A DNA stretch of 64,000 bases from contig CM070501.1 in NCBI GenBank assembly GCA_036346375.1, forward strand, positions 51,563,326 to 51,627,325, given 5' to 3'. The notes beneath the pieces were generated by a model that saw nothing but the letters and a program-made list of their open reading frames with translations, had not been told where the DNA came from and searched no databases. Below, in pieces: positions 22,243-33,500 of the stretch. Numbering within the stretch: the stretch's first letter is position 1; every line of letters begins with the position of its first letter. The stretch is from Guadua angustifolia. Lineage: Eukaryota > Streptophyta > Magnoliopsida > Poales > Poaceae. Position numbers and translations under genes: made by a program.

Positions 22243-24268
22243 GCACAGGGGATTTTCCGTCTTTCCCAGCTTCTGATCTCGGGATTTCACCTGAGGAGCT
22301 TTTTACATCCTATGAAGCGCAAGAAGCTGCAAGAGCTGTGCCATCCTCAGGCTCTATAAGTGCTACTGCGTTGACAAGCACCGGGGCAAAAAGAACAAGA
22401 CGTAATACATCAGGAGTCTGGGAAGATTTCGAGTAGATTTTTGAGACATCAGACGGCGTCCAGAGCAGGTATGCTTCCTGTAAATATTGTAAACATAAAT
22501 TAACTGCGAAATCTTCAGGTGGAACAAAGCACTTGAAGAGGCATGTTGAGAGCTGTAGAAGAAGCGGAGATGGCTTTAAGACAGATGCATCTACAGTATA
22601 ACCCCGACAATACGGTACGTAATTGGGACTATAATCCTGAGATAGCTCGTTAATCTCCTTATCGTTTAATCGCTTCTCAAGATCTTTCTTTAAACTTTGG
22701 TGAGTAATCTGCGTTTCAAAACTATATTAAGACCGCTTATAATTCTAGATTTTTTGCAGTTTCTAGACAGACAATAACTAGATATTTGATTAAATATTAT
22801 AATAATTGCTGCACTAAGCAAAAAAAATTAGTACTTGTACTTTTTCTATGCCTTTGACATCTGATATATGGAGTGGTAGAGTTAAAGAGGATTACCTTTG
22901 TGTCGGGGATTGGGTATTTCCTACAACGACCATGGTACCTCGGTGGCCAGCCGACCACCGACCATGCACGCCCTTGGACGGTGTCCCCTACGGATACCCT
23001 CGGGGAGGTCGACCCTCACACCTGCCCCGACCTCAGTCAAGCTCGTCCCCGAGCATGCTTGCTTTCGGGAATCTTGTGACCGCGACCGGGCCGGAGGAAA
23101 AGACCTCGAGCCTCACCAAGATGCCGGGCACACTCCACAAAGGCGACGTGGCATTAATCACCCGACGGCTCGACGTGGCATTAATCGCTTGATGGCTAGA
23201 AGGACAATGCTGCCACGACCTGCGCCATCCTACGCCCACGTAGCGGTATGGCATAAAGCGAAGAACAGTGTCACCCACGTCCGGAAATAGTGGCGCCTTT
23301 GCTCGTAATAAATCTTTCAAACTCTGTAATCGCCTATAAATACCCCTCGCACGTAGTGTTGAGGGGGAATTTCTGCTTCACTTTGCCCCTCATACGTAGC
23401 AATAGCTTGTCGGTAGCTTGGGGCATTGTCCTTAGAGCCTCCCAGGCCCCCGAGCGAGCACCCTGTAATCCACCTTTGGAAACTAGTGCAATCACTGGAC
23501 GTAGGGTTGTTATCTCCCCTGCGAGAGGCCCGAACCAGACAAAAAGACTCTCTGTTTACTGCATTGTCTCCACGATACGTAGCTCGGCAGGACCTCGGAC
23601 GTCACCCCCTCCGAGGAAAAGGGGTCTTAGGTTGATCCCTCATTCAACGAGTAAACTCGGCGGGGGACCGGTTCCCGAATCGTCGACACTTTGTGTAGTT
23701 GTTCAATATATAAACAATGAATGGAAACTAAAAAAGAGAATTATATGATTCAAATTAATTGATGTAGCACACACCAGTACCCACGATAGGTAAGAAGAAA
23801 ACTGCGTGGGGAAAGATATAGGGTGCAGGTGGTTCTTCCTCAAGGAGTTCGTCTCCAACAACGACAAGTGCAGACACAACAAGAGGTGGGAAGCTAGCTG
23901 CTTATCTCAATAGTGACACTGTCAACTACCAAAAGTAGCAAGAGGGGGACTTCAACATTTTGCAATGGTGGCACGAGCACAAGATAACATATTCGGTGCT
24001 TTCTATATTAGCACGAGATGTATTAACAGTTTATGTCTCCACAGTTTCTTCAGAGTCTGTCTTTAGTTTATTCGGAAGAATAATCAAGGAGAGTAAAACA
24101 AATCTGACAAGTGAGATGGTAGAAATATTTCTCACTGTGAAAGATTGGGAACAAACTGATCAACGAACTCAACATACTATAGAAAATGCTGAGCTGGTGG
24201 AAACGTTCGAAAATTTTTATCTAGTAATCAGGAAGAATAATTGTAATCTTTACTTTTTTTCTGTATAA
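22243..24268 (+). pseudogene. decayed hAT transposase gene with BED zinc finger, split by a solo LTR
   Basis: N-terminal part 22245-22600: acidic/serine segment, then a TAG at 22434-22436, then a BED finger (ASCKYCKHK and GGTKHLKRHVESC). A broken middle part (22660-22900) ends TSDIWSGRVKEDYLC. The frame resumes after the inserted LTR with VVVQYINNEWKLKKRII (23689 onward). An internal deletion follows, then the C-terminal part with KLAAYLNSD, TYSVLSILARDVLTVYVSTV, SSESVFSLFGRI and VEIFLTVKDW (up to 24268). Several stops make it non-functional. GC-rich GGGCCGTGCC-type sequence at 24560-24760 may be the right end of the element; the left end was not found. Confidence 0.82.
22901..23688 (+). mobile_element. 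solo Gypsy-type LTR (788 bp) inside the hAT gene
   Basis: Begins TGTCGGGGATTGGGT and ends CGAATCGTCGACA, with an exact 5-bp target duplication CTTTG (22896-22900, 23689-23693). A promoter-like CCTATAAATACCCC lies at 23333-23346 and AATAAA near 23307. No internal region remains, so it is the product of LTR-LTR recombination. It is the same family as the solo LTR at 60524-61604. Confidence 0.92.
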
Positions 24269-24810
24269 TTGAGCTATAGGCTGTACTCTTTTTTCTTTGC
24301 CAAGGTTTTATCGTGTTGAGTTTTTACTTTGCAAAGTTTTTAATGAGGCAGCCAAACATCAATAAAGCTCATAATTTAATTTCAATTATTTGTCTCATTT
24401 TAGAATTTATCTCGTATTTTAGCTTTTTCTTAATTTGTATATATTTTTAAAAAGTTTTTCTATGTACTTCGAGATTTCTAATTATTCTAAATTTTTCCTA
24501 TTTTTCTGAATTTTTTCCATACTTCTCTAATTTTTCTTTTCTTTGTTGAATTTTTTTGACGCTAACAGGCTACGGGCCGACCCAGCCCATTAAACCCACG
24601 AAAAACCAGGCCGACACGGCCCGGCCCGTAAGGCCAACGGGTCGTGCCTAAGCCGGCACCGCATGGTCTGTTTAGTATTCGCGCTGAAATGGGCTATACC
24701 GCCCGTTTAACGAGCAGGGTCGGGCCGTGCCATGCCGTGCCGGCCGTTTTCCCTCTCTAATCTCTCGTCGTGGAGCACTGGAGCCATTCGGGCGCGTCTC
24801 CTCTCGGAAA

Positions 24811-25070
24811 TAGGGGTGCAATCTGCTTGGATTCAGTCAATTATTGCTCTTTCCATATTCTAAACCATATTTTTTATCGGATTCGGATAGTACCGAATAC
24901 GGATACGGCGCAGATAATATTGGTCGCGGATTCGAATCGAATACGGAGCGGAATCGGTACGATATCGAATATTTTTTGTCAGATAACGCGCAAAAACAGA
25001 TACCACATAAAGCACACATATAGCACTGATTAACTAACCGTATGGATTCAACATGCAACAAGATTATCGC
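24811..25070. mobile_element. left end of another hAT element
   Basis: TAGGGGTGCAATC at 24811 is followed by subterminal repeats of GAATACGGATACGG type (24870-24980), closely resembling the left end of the 13.2-kb hAT element. The opposite end was not found; the Copia element inserted at 25955 may have displaced it. Confidence 0.6.
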
Positions 25071-25428
25071 AATCTAACAAGTCATTTTATCAGGCAATTC
25101 AACAAAGTTGGAAAAGTATACTAAATTTGAACGGTACACATATGATAGGTTTTGAAACATAGAATGATACGTAAATAATATTACACTAAGTAATATTTCC
25201 AAACTAAAGAACATGATAAGATCAGGTAATTGCTGCTCAACCAAGAGCTTGATTTAAGGAACTGTTCAATTCGACAAATTCTAAACGAACATCCAAAATG
25301 CCGTAAAGAAATGCACCGTTTCCCCACTTTGCTTTGCCCTGAGGATTGTTAATTTCTAGTGACATAAGCTTTTATCCAAGAAGGAAAATTTTGAAAACAA
25401 TATACTAACAATCTAAGGTACCCGTAAT

Positions 25429-25954
25429 CTAATTGTAACGAACATGTTGGAGTGTTGGACCAATCGAACATACCAGTGAGTAGGCAGCCTCCTCATTAAG
25501 CACCGGCATCCTTGGGGAAGAACAGTAGCAATCATCAAAGCATGACCTTGCCGTGCGCTTCTCGGCCTTAACCTGCACGAGGTGAAAAAAATAGCAGGTG
25601 AGCATTAGGCTATTACTGTGAGGGCGATAAGAACAAATGGCACAATCGCCAAGAACGTGCCTGGGCGAGCTCCTCGGCAAGGCATTGGATCTGCCCGGTG
25701 AGCGTTGAGATCTCATCTCCGAGGTGGCGGTCCGGCAACTTGCCCCGCCTTCTTCTTGCCCTCCGACGCCCCCTTCTAGAACAGCAGCTTTCGGGACAGC
25801 CCTAGCAGCTTGCCCCCACCTCCACTGTTCTTCGCGGCGATAGTAGCAGGAGGGATGGGGAGATTCTTGGGGTTAGCGCTCGGCTTCTTGTCCATGGAGA
25901 TGAGCCTCCGGAGCACGGAGCCCAGGTTACCGTGGTGGGACTGCGGCTGGGAGT
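25429..25954 (-). pseudogene. unrecognised gene fragment with a visible intron
   Basis: Minus-strand reading: HHGNLGSVLRRLISMDKKPS, then NPKNLPIPPATIAAKNSGGG and LLGLSRKLLF, a TAG, and after a frame change LGDEISTLTGQIQCLAEELA. A pyrimidine-rich tract ending GTGCAG (near 25570) precedes VKAEKRTARSCFDDCYCSSP. This looks like two exons of a plant coiled-coil/basic protein that I cannot name. The stop and frameshift make it a pseudogene. Its 5' side is cut by the Copia insertion at 25955. It may be cargo of the hAT element whose end lies at 24811. Confidence 0.45.
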
Positions 25955-27815
25955 TGTTAGAACCGATAAATACTTATGCGATCGTAGTGGACACAACTAT
26001 CACTTTCGCGTGGAACTCAAGAAGATGAACACAGGAAGAACACTCGTTTGTGAGACCGAATCTACTTGGCCTCTTTTCTTCTTGTTCAACTCATCCATTT
26101 AACACTAAGTACATAGTTTAAATAGGATATACATGTGTGTACATGCCGCAGCCACGAGCCCACGTCCTGTATGCAGCCACACGCCTCCACGCCGTGCATT
26201 GCTCCTGAGGACTCGGCTGCCCACATCTTCAGCCACACGCCTCTACGCAAAGCCCACGATCTTGAGGACTTGGCCAACAACGACACAGCTATTTACTAGC
26301 TCCACCATGCTACTTGACTCGGTTGCCTCATCTTCTGGCTGTTTCATGCATACGCACGCACCCATGCAACATGATACTAAACTCAAACATGCAGTACACT
26401 ACATGACACAACCCACACTAATTAACCCTATAGCTAATCAGCCAACGGCAAGCCTGATCACCCTGGGTACAAACGCTGCAACTTATGCAAACTAGCACAT
26501 CTACTAGATACTTGCATGACACAACTAATGCATGAACCAGCTATCTAATGGCTTTGTTACAAGATTAATTCCAACAATCACCCCCTTAATCTTGTAACTC
26601 AAACTTTTCAGACTTGACTTCAAGACATGGTACACGCTTCATTGTCTTGGACTCAACTCGTCAAATCTATCTTCACATGCTTGGAATTGACTGCAGGACG
26701 ACGGTCACACCTTCTCAAAGTCCTGGACACACCTCATCGATCTCCTCGCATCTTCACAGAGGCGCGGGTTCAATCTCACACACCTGCTTACACATAACTA
26801 CACGAGAACACATCGCTGACAAAACACACAAACAACCTCTATTGCCATCTTACTCCATCTAGGCCACCATCTCAACGCGACACACAGATGACCACCTACC
26901 ATCTTGTCATGCATTTGAAGCCTTCTCGACGTAACACGCGGATGGCCACCTGCCATCTTTTGTCACGATGATTTTCTCCCACCGACTTCGCTTCACCATG
27001 CACATGGCCATGAAGTTGCCCTCCTGGCACTTGCGCCCAATGCTTCGTTGCACCGTTGAGCCACAGCTTCTCCACCACGATATCACCACGAACACAGCCT
27101 CCTGCCATGGTTCATGGTCTCCATGATGCCGTGCTACTGGTGTCACTGCTCCTCAATGTAGCACTGTGATGGCACCATCTTTATTACCAGGCTCTGATAC
27201 CAAATGTTAGAACCGATAAATACTCACGCGATCGCAGTGGACACAACTATCACTTTCGCGTGGAACTCAAGAAGATGAACACAAGAAGAACACTCGTTTG
27301 TGAGACCGAACTCTACTTGGCCTCTTTTCTTCTTGTTCAACTCATCCATTTAACACTAAGTACATAGTTTAAATAAGATATACATGTGTGTACATGCAGA
27401 CCCACGAGCCCGTCCCCGCATGCGACCACACGCCTCCACGCCGTGCATTGCTCCCGAGGACTCGGCTGCCCACATCTTGACCACACGCCTCTCGCAAAGC
27501 CCACGATCTTGAGGACTTGGCCAACAACGACCTGACTATTTACTAGCTCCGCCATGCTACTTGACTCGGTTGCCTCATCTTCTGGTTGTTTCATGCATAC
27601 GCACGCACCCATGCAACATGATACTAAACTCAAACATGCAGTACACTACATGACACAACCCACACTAATTAACCCTATAGCTAATCAGCCAACGGCAAGC
27701 CTGATCACCCTGGGTACAAACGCTGCAACTTATGCAAACTAGCACATCTACTAGATACTTGCATGACACAACTAATGCATGAACCAGCTATCTAATGGCT
27801 TTGTTACAAGATTAA
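25955..27815 (-). mobile_element. non-autonomous Copia-type LTR element with 622-bp LTRs
   Basis: LTRs at 25955-26576 (TGTTAGAACC...TTCCAACA) and 27205-27815 (right copy lacks the last 8 bases). A minus-strand primer site TGGTATCAGAGCC lies just inside the right LTR (about 27191-27203), matching initiator tRNA-Met. A polypurine tract (AAGGGGGTGAT, minus strand) abuts the left LTR. The 628-bp interior encodes nothing I recognise, so it is a small LARD-like element. LTR halves nearest the right end are almost identical while the other halves differ more. No matching TSD: the right end is fused to a different Copia gag. Confidence 0.8.
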
Positions 27816-28448
27816 GAGGTCAATGCAATTGATTTATAATCAGTCCTCCTAGCAAGAACATCCAATTCATGAGTTTTTAACTTAGAGAAAAGAACATCTA
27901 CAGTAAGGTCACTCATGACAGTTGATTCTCTAATGGATGTAACTTTCATCTCCCAAATAGACATGTCTAATGCACCAAGCAATTGTCTAGCATTAGTAGC
28001 CTCATCAAAGAAAACTCCAACAGCACGTAAGTTGCTAAGAATCTTATTGAAACGTGCAAAAAAAATCATCTAGTGACTCACCAGGCTTCATCTCAAATCG
28101 CATATATTCTTTCTTGTATATATCTTGACGAACCTCTTTGATAGTATTTGAACCCTCATGATAATCACAAAGAGATTTCCATACCTCATATGCAGACTTG
28201 AGATGGATCACGCGGTCGAAGTCACTTCTTCCCAATCCTTGGATGATCAAGTTTCGTGCTCTACTGTTTGCTTCAACATGTACTTGATTGGTGGCATTGA
28301 CTTGATCATTATCAGGAACTTGATATGGCTTGTACACTTTCTCCCAGATTGCAAAGCCTTGAGCTTGAATGTATGCCTCCATCTTTGCTTTCCAAAACTG
28401 AAAATCAACACCATCGAAAACACAAGGTTTTGTCGAATACCTATCCAT
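27816..28448 (-). pseudogene. Copia gag fragment (UBN2 type)
   Basis: Starts at 28448 with MDRYSTKPCVFDG, then DFQFWKAKMEAYIQAQG (the W-x-x-x-M motif of Copia gag) and YEVWKSLCDYHEGSN. A frameshift near 28060 is followed by FNKILSNLRAVG and KLKTHELDVLARR. The gene is cut at 27815, where the LTR of the neighbouring element begins, so the zinc knuckle and pol are missing. Confidence 0.8.
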
Positions 28449-28659
28449 CGCTACGGTTTCTAATCACCTGTTAAGATTAATTAGAAAAACCTTGCTTTGA
28501 TACCACTTGTAGGATCGAAATATACTGTTCTTCTAGCAATCAGAGGGGGGTGAATGATTGCGCGGAAACTAAAATCAAAATTTTGACTTTTGAAACACCC
28601 CAAACAAACTCAGATTGCTTAATTTGTATTCAACAAGAACCTTATTGCATCAGAACAAA

Positions 28660-28890
28660 TTTGCACATGTATGCCAGACCAAACTTTGCCTCGGACAGAG
28701 AGTTGCACGTGTATGACGGACCAAATTTCTACTGTAGCAAAGGAGTTGCATGTGTATGACGGACTAAACATCGCACATGTATACCGGACCAAATTTGCAC
28801 ATGTATGACGGACTAAACTTTGCTTCAGACAAGAATAGCATGTGTATGACGGATAAAATTTCGCCTCTGATATGTGTATGACGGACAAAA
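28660..28890. repeat. minisatellite in the Copia LTR
   Basis: At least six copies of a 20-45 bp unit with the core GTGTATGACGGAC(C/T)AAA spread over the block, with further isolated GACGGACCAA cores to 29330. They lie in the transcribed R-U5 part of the LTR. Confidence 0.75.
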
Positions 28891-28917
28891 TGAAAACAGC
28901 CTAACACATGTTCACTA

Positions 28918-29256
28918 AAATAATAATTCCTGAAGATCCAACCGTTGGATTGATGTAAAATTTTAACTGTAGAAACTAGACTTGATTCCGAAGCTAACCC
29001 AAAAAGAATCAACTCAATCGGACCTATGAATCTAGAGTTATGTCCCTCACAAGACAGCTGGAACAAATCCCGATCTAATAGTGACGAACGAAATCAGACT
29101 AGTGACGGACAAATCTTAAAAACAAGATTACTGAAGATCCAACCGTTAGATTGATATGAAATTTTAACTGTAGAAACTAGATTGGATTATGAATCAAACC
29201 CAACAAAAATCAACTCGATCGGATCTACAGATTAAAATATATTACCTTCGCAAGAT
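28918..29256. repeat. about 200-bp direct duplication in the Copia LTR
   Basis: Two copies starting at about 28925 and 29129 share CTGAAGATCCAACCGTT, AAATTTTAACTGTAGAAACT and AATCAACTC(A/G)ATCGGA. This may be a structural feature of the LTR family or a local duplication. Confidence 0.7.
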
Positions 29257-30100
29257 CGCTAAATCAGATGATGACGGAAATTGATTTCAAAAGCTATGAC
29301 GGACCAATCTTCAGATGCAGCGACGGACCAAAACAAAATTACTTACGCCGGACTAAACTTCTCACGATGCTACAACCATGCTGGTCTTCAGAAGCTTTTC
29401 TTGGCATGTATGCTTGATCAAGATCTAAACTCTAGAACCAGAAAAACTTCTCTCACAATGCACAGCCACCAGAAATAACTTTTTGGAAGATTGATTTTTA
29501 TTTCATTGTCTAAAGTACTCCAACACAAGAGTACAAACCCTAATTCCTTGCACACGGCACAGGAACCGAAAAACTAGAAAACCCTAGTCTGGACGCTTGT
29601 ATCAAACAGGAGACACACCCTCCTATTTATACAAAGCAAAAACACAGAGATTGAGTACAACTTCACTTCCAACATGGAAAGAGTTCGTATCTATCTCAAC
29701 TTGGTCCAACATGGCCGAAATCAACCCTTTGCACGCATGAACAGCCCACCTGCTGTAATTACGTGACTAACCAGCCTCCATGTGCATGTTCTCTAGCCCG
29801 AACGTCCCGCATGACATCCTTGACCACCAAGACCTCGATTCCTCCCTGAACCTAGTCCCGAACCTCAGTTCCTCCATGAACCTAGTTCCGGTCCGTCATC
29901 GACCACATTCGCCCTCGAGCAACACCTGCACATGAATTAACAAACAACGAGTCCGAGCACAAGTCCACGACTTGACTCAAGATTAATCCATGCAACCACT
30001 CACACGAGTGCATTGCATCAAGCAAAACCATTATGCTATCACCAGCATAATAAACATATCACCATAGCACATGCACAAGCACCACACATGCTATAACCAA

Positions 30101-30573
30101 AGTCACTTTGTAATGCCAATTTCACCGTTCAGCCAATTTTTCATTACATGATTTCACACTTCTCTTGTTATACATCCCTATAATTAAGGTGAAGGCCCAT
30201 CATAATTTTTCCACAATATGCTTGGGCATATGCTTGAGTACGCCATCCCATCCACCTTTTATCCTTGAATCAAACAGACCCAAACAGAGCAACTAAAAGC
30301 ATACTAAAAACAACCAGGACTATCAAGCAAGGATGTATGTGGATGCACAGGACGGTTCTCTAGATTAGGGAGCATGCAGTCACAACTCACAAAACCTTAT
30401 GAACACATAGGCATATTATAAGTACTGGCATAGCGGCAGGTAATGTATTGATCAAAGAATAACCAAGTAATCCCGTAATGCCTAGAATTTTATAACTCGC
30501 ATGAGGTGCTAGTAAACATGCATATGATCCTTGACCAATTTAATTAGCATGTCAAACTCTGCCAAACTCTGTA
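30101..30573. other. 3' flank of the second DUF1618 locus
   Basis: Noncoding. It contains words also present downstream of the other DUF1618 copies (GGATG(A/T)ATGTGG, AACTTATGA / CCTTATGAAC, TTAGCATGTCAA), matching parts of 36180-36450 and 38140-38940, so the duplicated unit included the 3' flank. Confidence 0.45.
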
Positions 30574-31287
30574 CTACTCCATCGATCCTCTGCTGTGCAA
30601 GACTATAAACCAAATTGAGTAGTGCGGACTTAACAGCATCCATATCAATTGAATCGACAACATATATAAGACATAGCAGCTGCATTTGAGCAAGAACAAC
30701 ATCCCACTTGTAGCATCATCTTTTTCACGGGAAACCCAACGTGGAAGCTCCCAAGCGTGGACGAAGCGGGAGGAGTGGTGCGCCGTCGGCAGGTGCGGCA
30801 TCGTGTACTCCTTGCACTTCAACACCTTCCTCGTGCCTAGGTCCACGGCGAACAGCCACGAGTTCTGCGGGGTGATCTGGAAGAAGTACACCACGCCGGA
30901 GTCTTTGGGGTGGACGAGCGCGAGCACCGGAACGCTCCGCGGCATCCGGCTCTTCCTGTATGTCCTGTCGTTCCAGATCTCCTCGAAGCGCACTCCGTGC
31001 TGATATGTCCGAACCAACTCCTCCACGCCAGACAGCGTCCACGCGCTGACCGTCGCGGCGGCGCCTGGGCCATCGTCGATCTGCACGTACTTCAGCTTGC
31101 CGTCGCTCACCTTCACGCAGCGGCGCTTGGCGAGGTCCTCCGTGCCGGTGGGCAGCTCACATCCCTCCGGGAGAGCGACGAAGTCCAGGTCCGGCTCATC
31201 GGAGAATGGGTTGCACGCGAGGAGGCCGTAGGAGAGATCCATCCACCAGAGCTTCCCGGCGTGGGAGACGACGCCGTTGCTGCCCCA

Positions 31288-33500
31288 TGTTGGAATCACT
31301 CCTCACTCAGGTAAGTGTTTATCACAAACACTCACGCACTCACTCTGGTGGACGCAAAATACACAAGAAATTGAGTAGCACAAGTTAGCAAGCTTTGGTT
31401 TTTGACGCCACACAAACTCACGTCATTTTCTATTCATATATAGACTCAAGAGTACATGCAAGGAAAGAGTACATGCAAGGAAAGAAATAAATCATCATGC
31501 CATGATTGTTGGAAACATTCCTAAACTCACGCCACCATTAATGACCACTAATGACCATGCACACACTAATCAAGGAGCTGATAGCCGCATGTGGCTAGCG
31601 AATCACACGCTACCATTTTTAACGTGCAGTTTCCATGCATGAGCCCAGGTCACAAGACCTATTCCTTCACTACGAAAATCACTTCCGTGCATACTGCAGC
31701 TCATGCATCTCCACACCATACGTTCACATGCAGTTACATCTCCTGATCGTGTCTATCCCCTATGCACTTCACACACGTATGCACTTACCGTGTCACACGG
31801 CATGGTCTCGCACCGTGCATACGTGCCGGCTCAAGGCAACATCAGCTCACTAGTCTCACACGTTTTGCTGCTATGCACTTGATCTGCCGCTGCGCATTAT
31901 TTCTAGTTACACATGTATGCAAAATAAATAAACATGCAAAGGCTATGATAAGATTATATCTAACAATTTCCCTCCTAATCTTGGCATGGCCACACTCACA
32001 GCAGGGTAGGTTCATCGTCACTGGTTGCCGCAACAAGTAGCGCCTTCTCTTCTTCTTTTTAGGGCACTCGTATACAAAGTGCCCCAACTCTTGACACTTG
32101 TAGCACATTGTCTTTGCTTTGTCAAATTTCTTCTTGCGGACACCACCACTTGAGTTGTTGGAGGTGAGAAGCAACTGCTCCTCACGCTTGTCGTCGTGCT
32201 TGCGGATCCTTTCCTCCAAGTCGGAGAACTGCTCGATGGCTGCGATGACCTGCAAAAACTTGCTGGGCACCGAGTCGAGTAGCTTCTTGACGAGCTCGGC
32301 GTCCTCCATGGTTGCACCGAGGTCACTCAACTTGTTCGCTAGGCTACTGATTTTGCCCGCAAACTCGTCGATGGACTCGGTTTCCTTCATGCGCAGGTCC
32401 TTGAAGTCACTTTTCAAGGTTTGCACCCGGGCCTTCTTCACTCGATCAACGCCAAGGCACCTTGTCTTGAGGCTCTCCCACATCTCCTTGGCGGTCTTCT
32501 TCTTGGCGATCTGCTGGAGCACGTCTTCGGGGACAACCCCGAGAAGACAGGCACGCGCCAGCTTGTCCTTCCGCCTTTCCACAACCTCACCGTCCGCAGG
32601 CTCGATGGCACTCCAAATGTCTTGCGCATCCATGTTTGCCTCCATCTTGATCGCCCAGGTGGAGTAGTTCGTTGCCGTCAGCATCGGGTAGCACAAGGAG
32701 ACACCACTCTCCTTCACTGCTTGCACCGGAGTGATTGACATCTCCTTGTACTGTGGATACTTGGGCGTACAACTACTATATGGTGGCTCTGATACCAATT
32801 GTTGGAATCACTCCTCACTCAGGTAAGTGTTTATCACAAACACTCACGCACTCACTCTGGTGGACGCAAAATACACAAGAAATTGAGTAGCACAAGTTAG
32901 CAAGCTTTGGTTTTTGACGCCACACAAACTCACGTCATTTTCTATTCATATATAAACTCAAGAGTATATGCAAGGAAAGAGTACATGCAAGGAAAGAAAT
33001 AAAAACCAGCCAAATCACTTGGCCATCCCTCATGCCATGATTGTTGGAAACATTCCTAAACTCACGCCACCATTAATGACCACTAATGACCATGCACACA
33101 CTAATCAAGGGGCTGATAGCCGCATGTGGCTAGCGAATCACACGCTACCATTTTTAACGTGCAGTTTCCATGCATGAGCCTAGGTCACAAGACCTATTCC
33201 TTCGCTACGAAAATCACTTCCGTGCATACTGCAGCTCATGCATCTCCACACCACACGTTCACATACAGTTACATCTCTTGATCGTGTCTATCCCCTATGC
33301 ACTTCACACACGTATGCACTTACCGTGTCACACGGCATAGTCTCGCACCGTGCATACGTGCTGGCTCAAGGCAACAGCAGCTCACTAGTCTCACACGTTT
33401 TGCTGCTATGCACTTGATCTGCCGCTGCGCATTATTTCTAGTTACACATGTATGCAAAATAAATAAACATGCAAAGGCTATGACAAGATTATGTCTAACA
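31288..33500 (-). mobile_element. gag-only LTR retrotransposon (TR-GAG type, Copia-related)
   Basis: LTRs at 31288-31965 (678 bp) and 32800-33500 (701 bp) start TGTTGGAATCACTCC and end TCTAACA. The 5-bp target duplication is CCCCA (31283-31287, 33501-33505). On the minus strand, primer site TGGTATCAGAGCC lies just inside the right (5') LTR and polypurine tract AGGAGGGAAA beside the left LTR. By eye the LTRs differ by about 13 substitutions plus one 23-bp indel, so the insertion is young. The 834-bp interior holds one gag gene and no protease, integrase or reverse transcriptase, so it must rely on a partner element. Confidence 0.95.
31842..32741 (-). CDS. Copia-type Gag with zinc knuckle
   Basis: 299 codons from the ATG at 32741; an upstream in-frame TTG at 32798 lies in the primer site and is not a credible start. 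It has the UBN2-type gag fold (NYSTWAIKMEANMDAQDIW, then KEMWESLKTRCLGVDRVKKA and ETESIDEFAGKISSLANKLS). A CX2CX4HX4C knuckle (CYKCQELGHFVYEC) and a lysine/arginine tract follow. The frame is intact for at least 250 codons and its last part runs into the 3' LTR. Gag would package RNA into virus-like particles in the cytoplasm. An uninterrupted gag in an element without pol suggests selection for, or recent loss from, a gag-carrying parasite of full Copia elements. Confidence 0.88.
   Translation of the reverse strand: MSITPVQAVKESGVSLCYPMLTATNYSTWAIKMEANMDAQDIWSAIEPADGEVVERRKDKLARACLLGVVPEDVLQQIAKKKTAKEMWESLKTRCLGVDRVKKARVQTLKSDFKDLRMKETESIDEFAGKISSLANKLSDLGATMEDAELVKKLLDSVPSKFLQVIAAIEQFSDLEERIRKHDDKREEQLLLTSNNSSGGVRKKKFDKAKTMCYKCQELGHFVYECPKKKKRRRYLLRQPVTMNLPCCECGHAKIRREIVRYNLIIAFACLFILHTCVTRNNAQRQIKCIAAKRVRLVS

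Larger units (their letters stand above)
28490..30100 (-). mobile_element. 5' LTR and primer site of the partial Copia element
   Basis: A primer site on the minus strand, TGGTATCAAAGCAAGG (28490-28505), is followed by the LTR end TGTAGGATCG at 28508 (plus-strand view). On the minus strand a TATAAATAGG promoter motif lies near 29615-29625, so U3 is above it and R-U5 below. The outer LTR boundary could not be fixed and 30100 is an estimate. Its partner 3' LTR and pol are absent. Confidence 0.55.
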
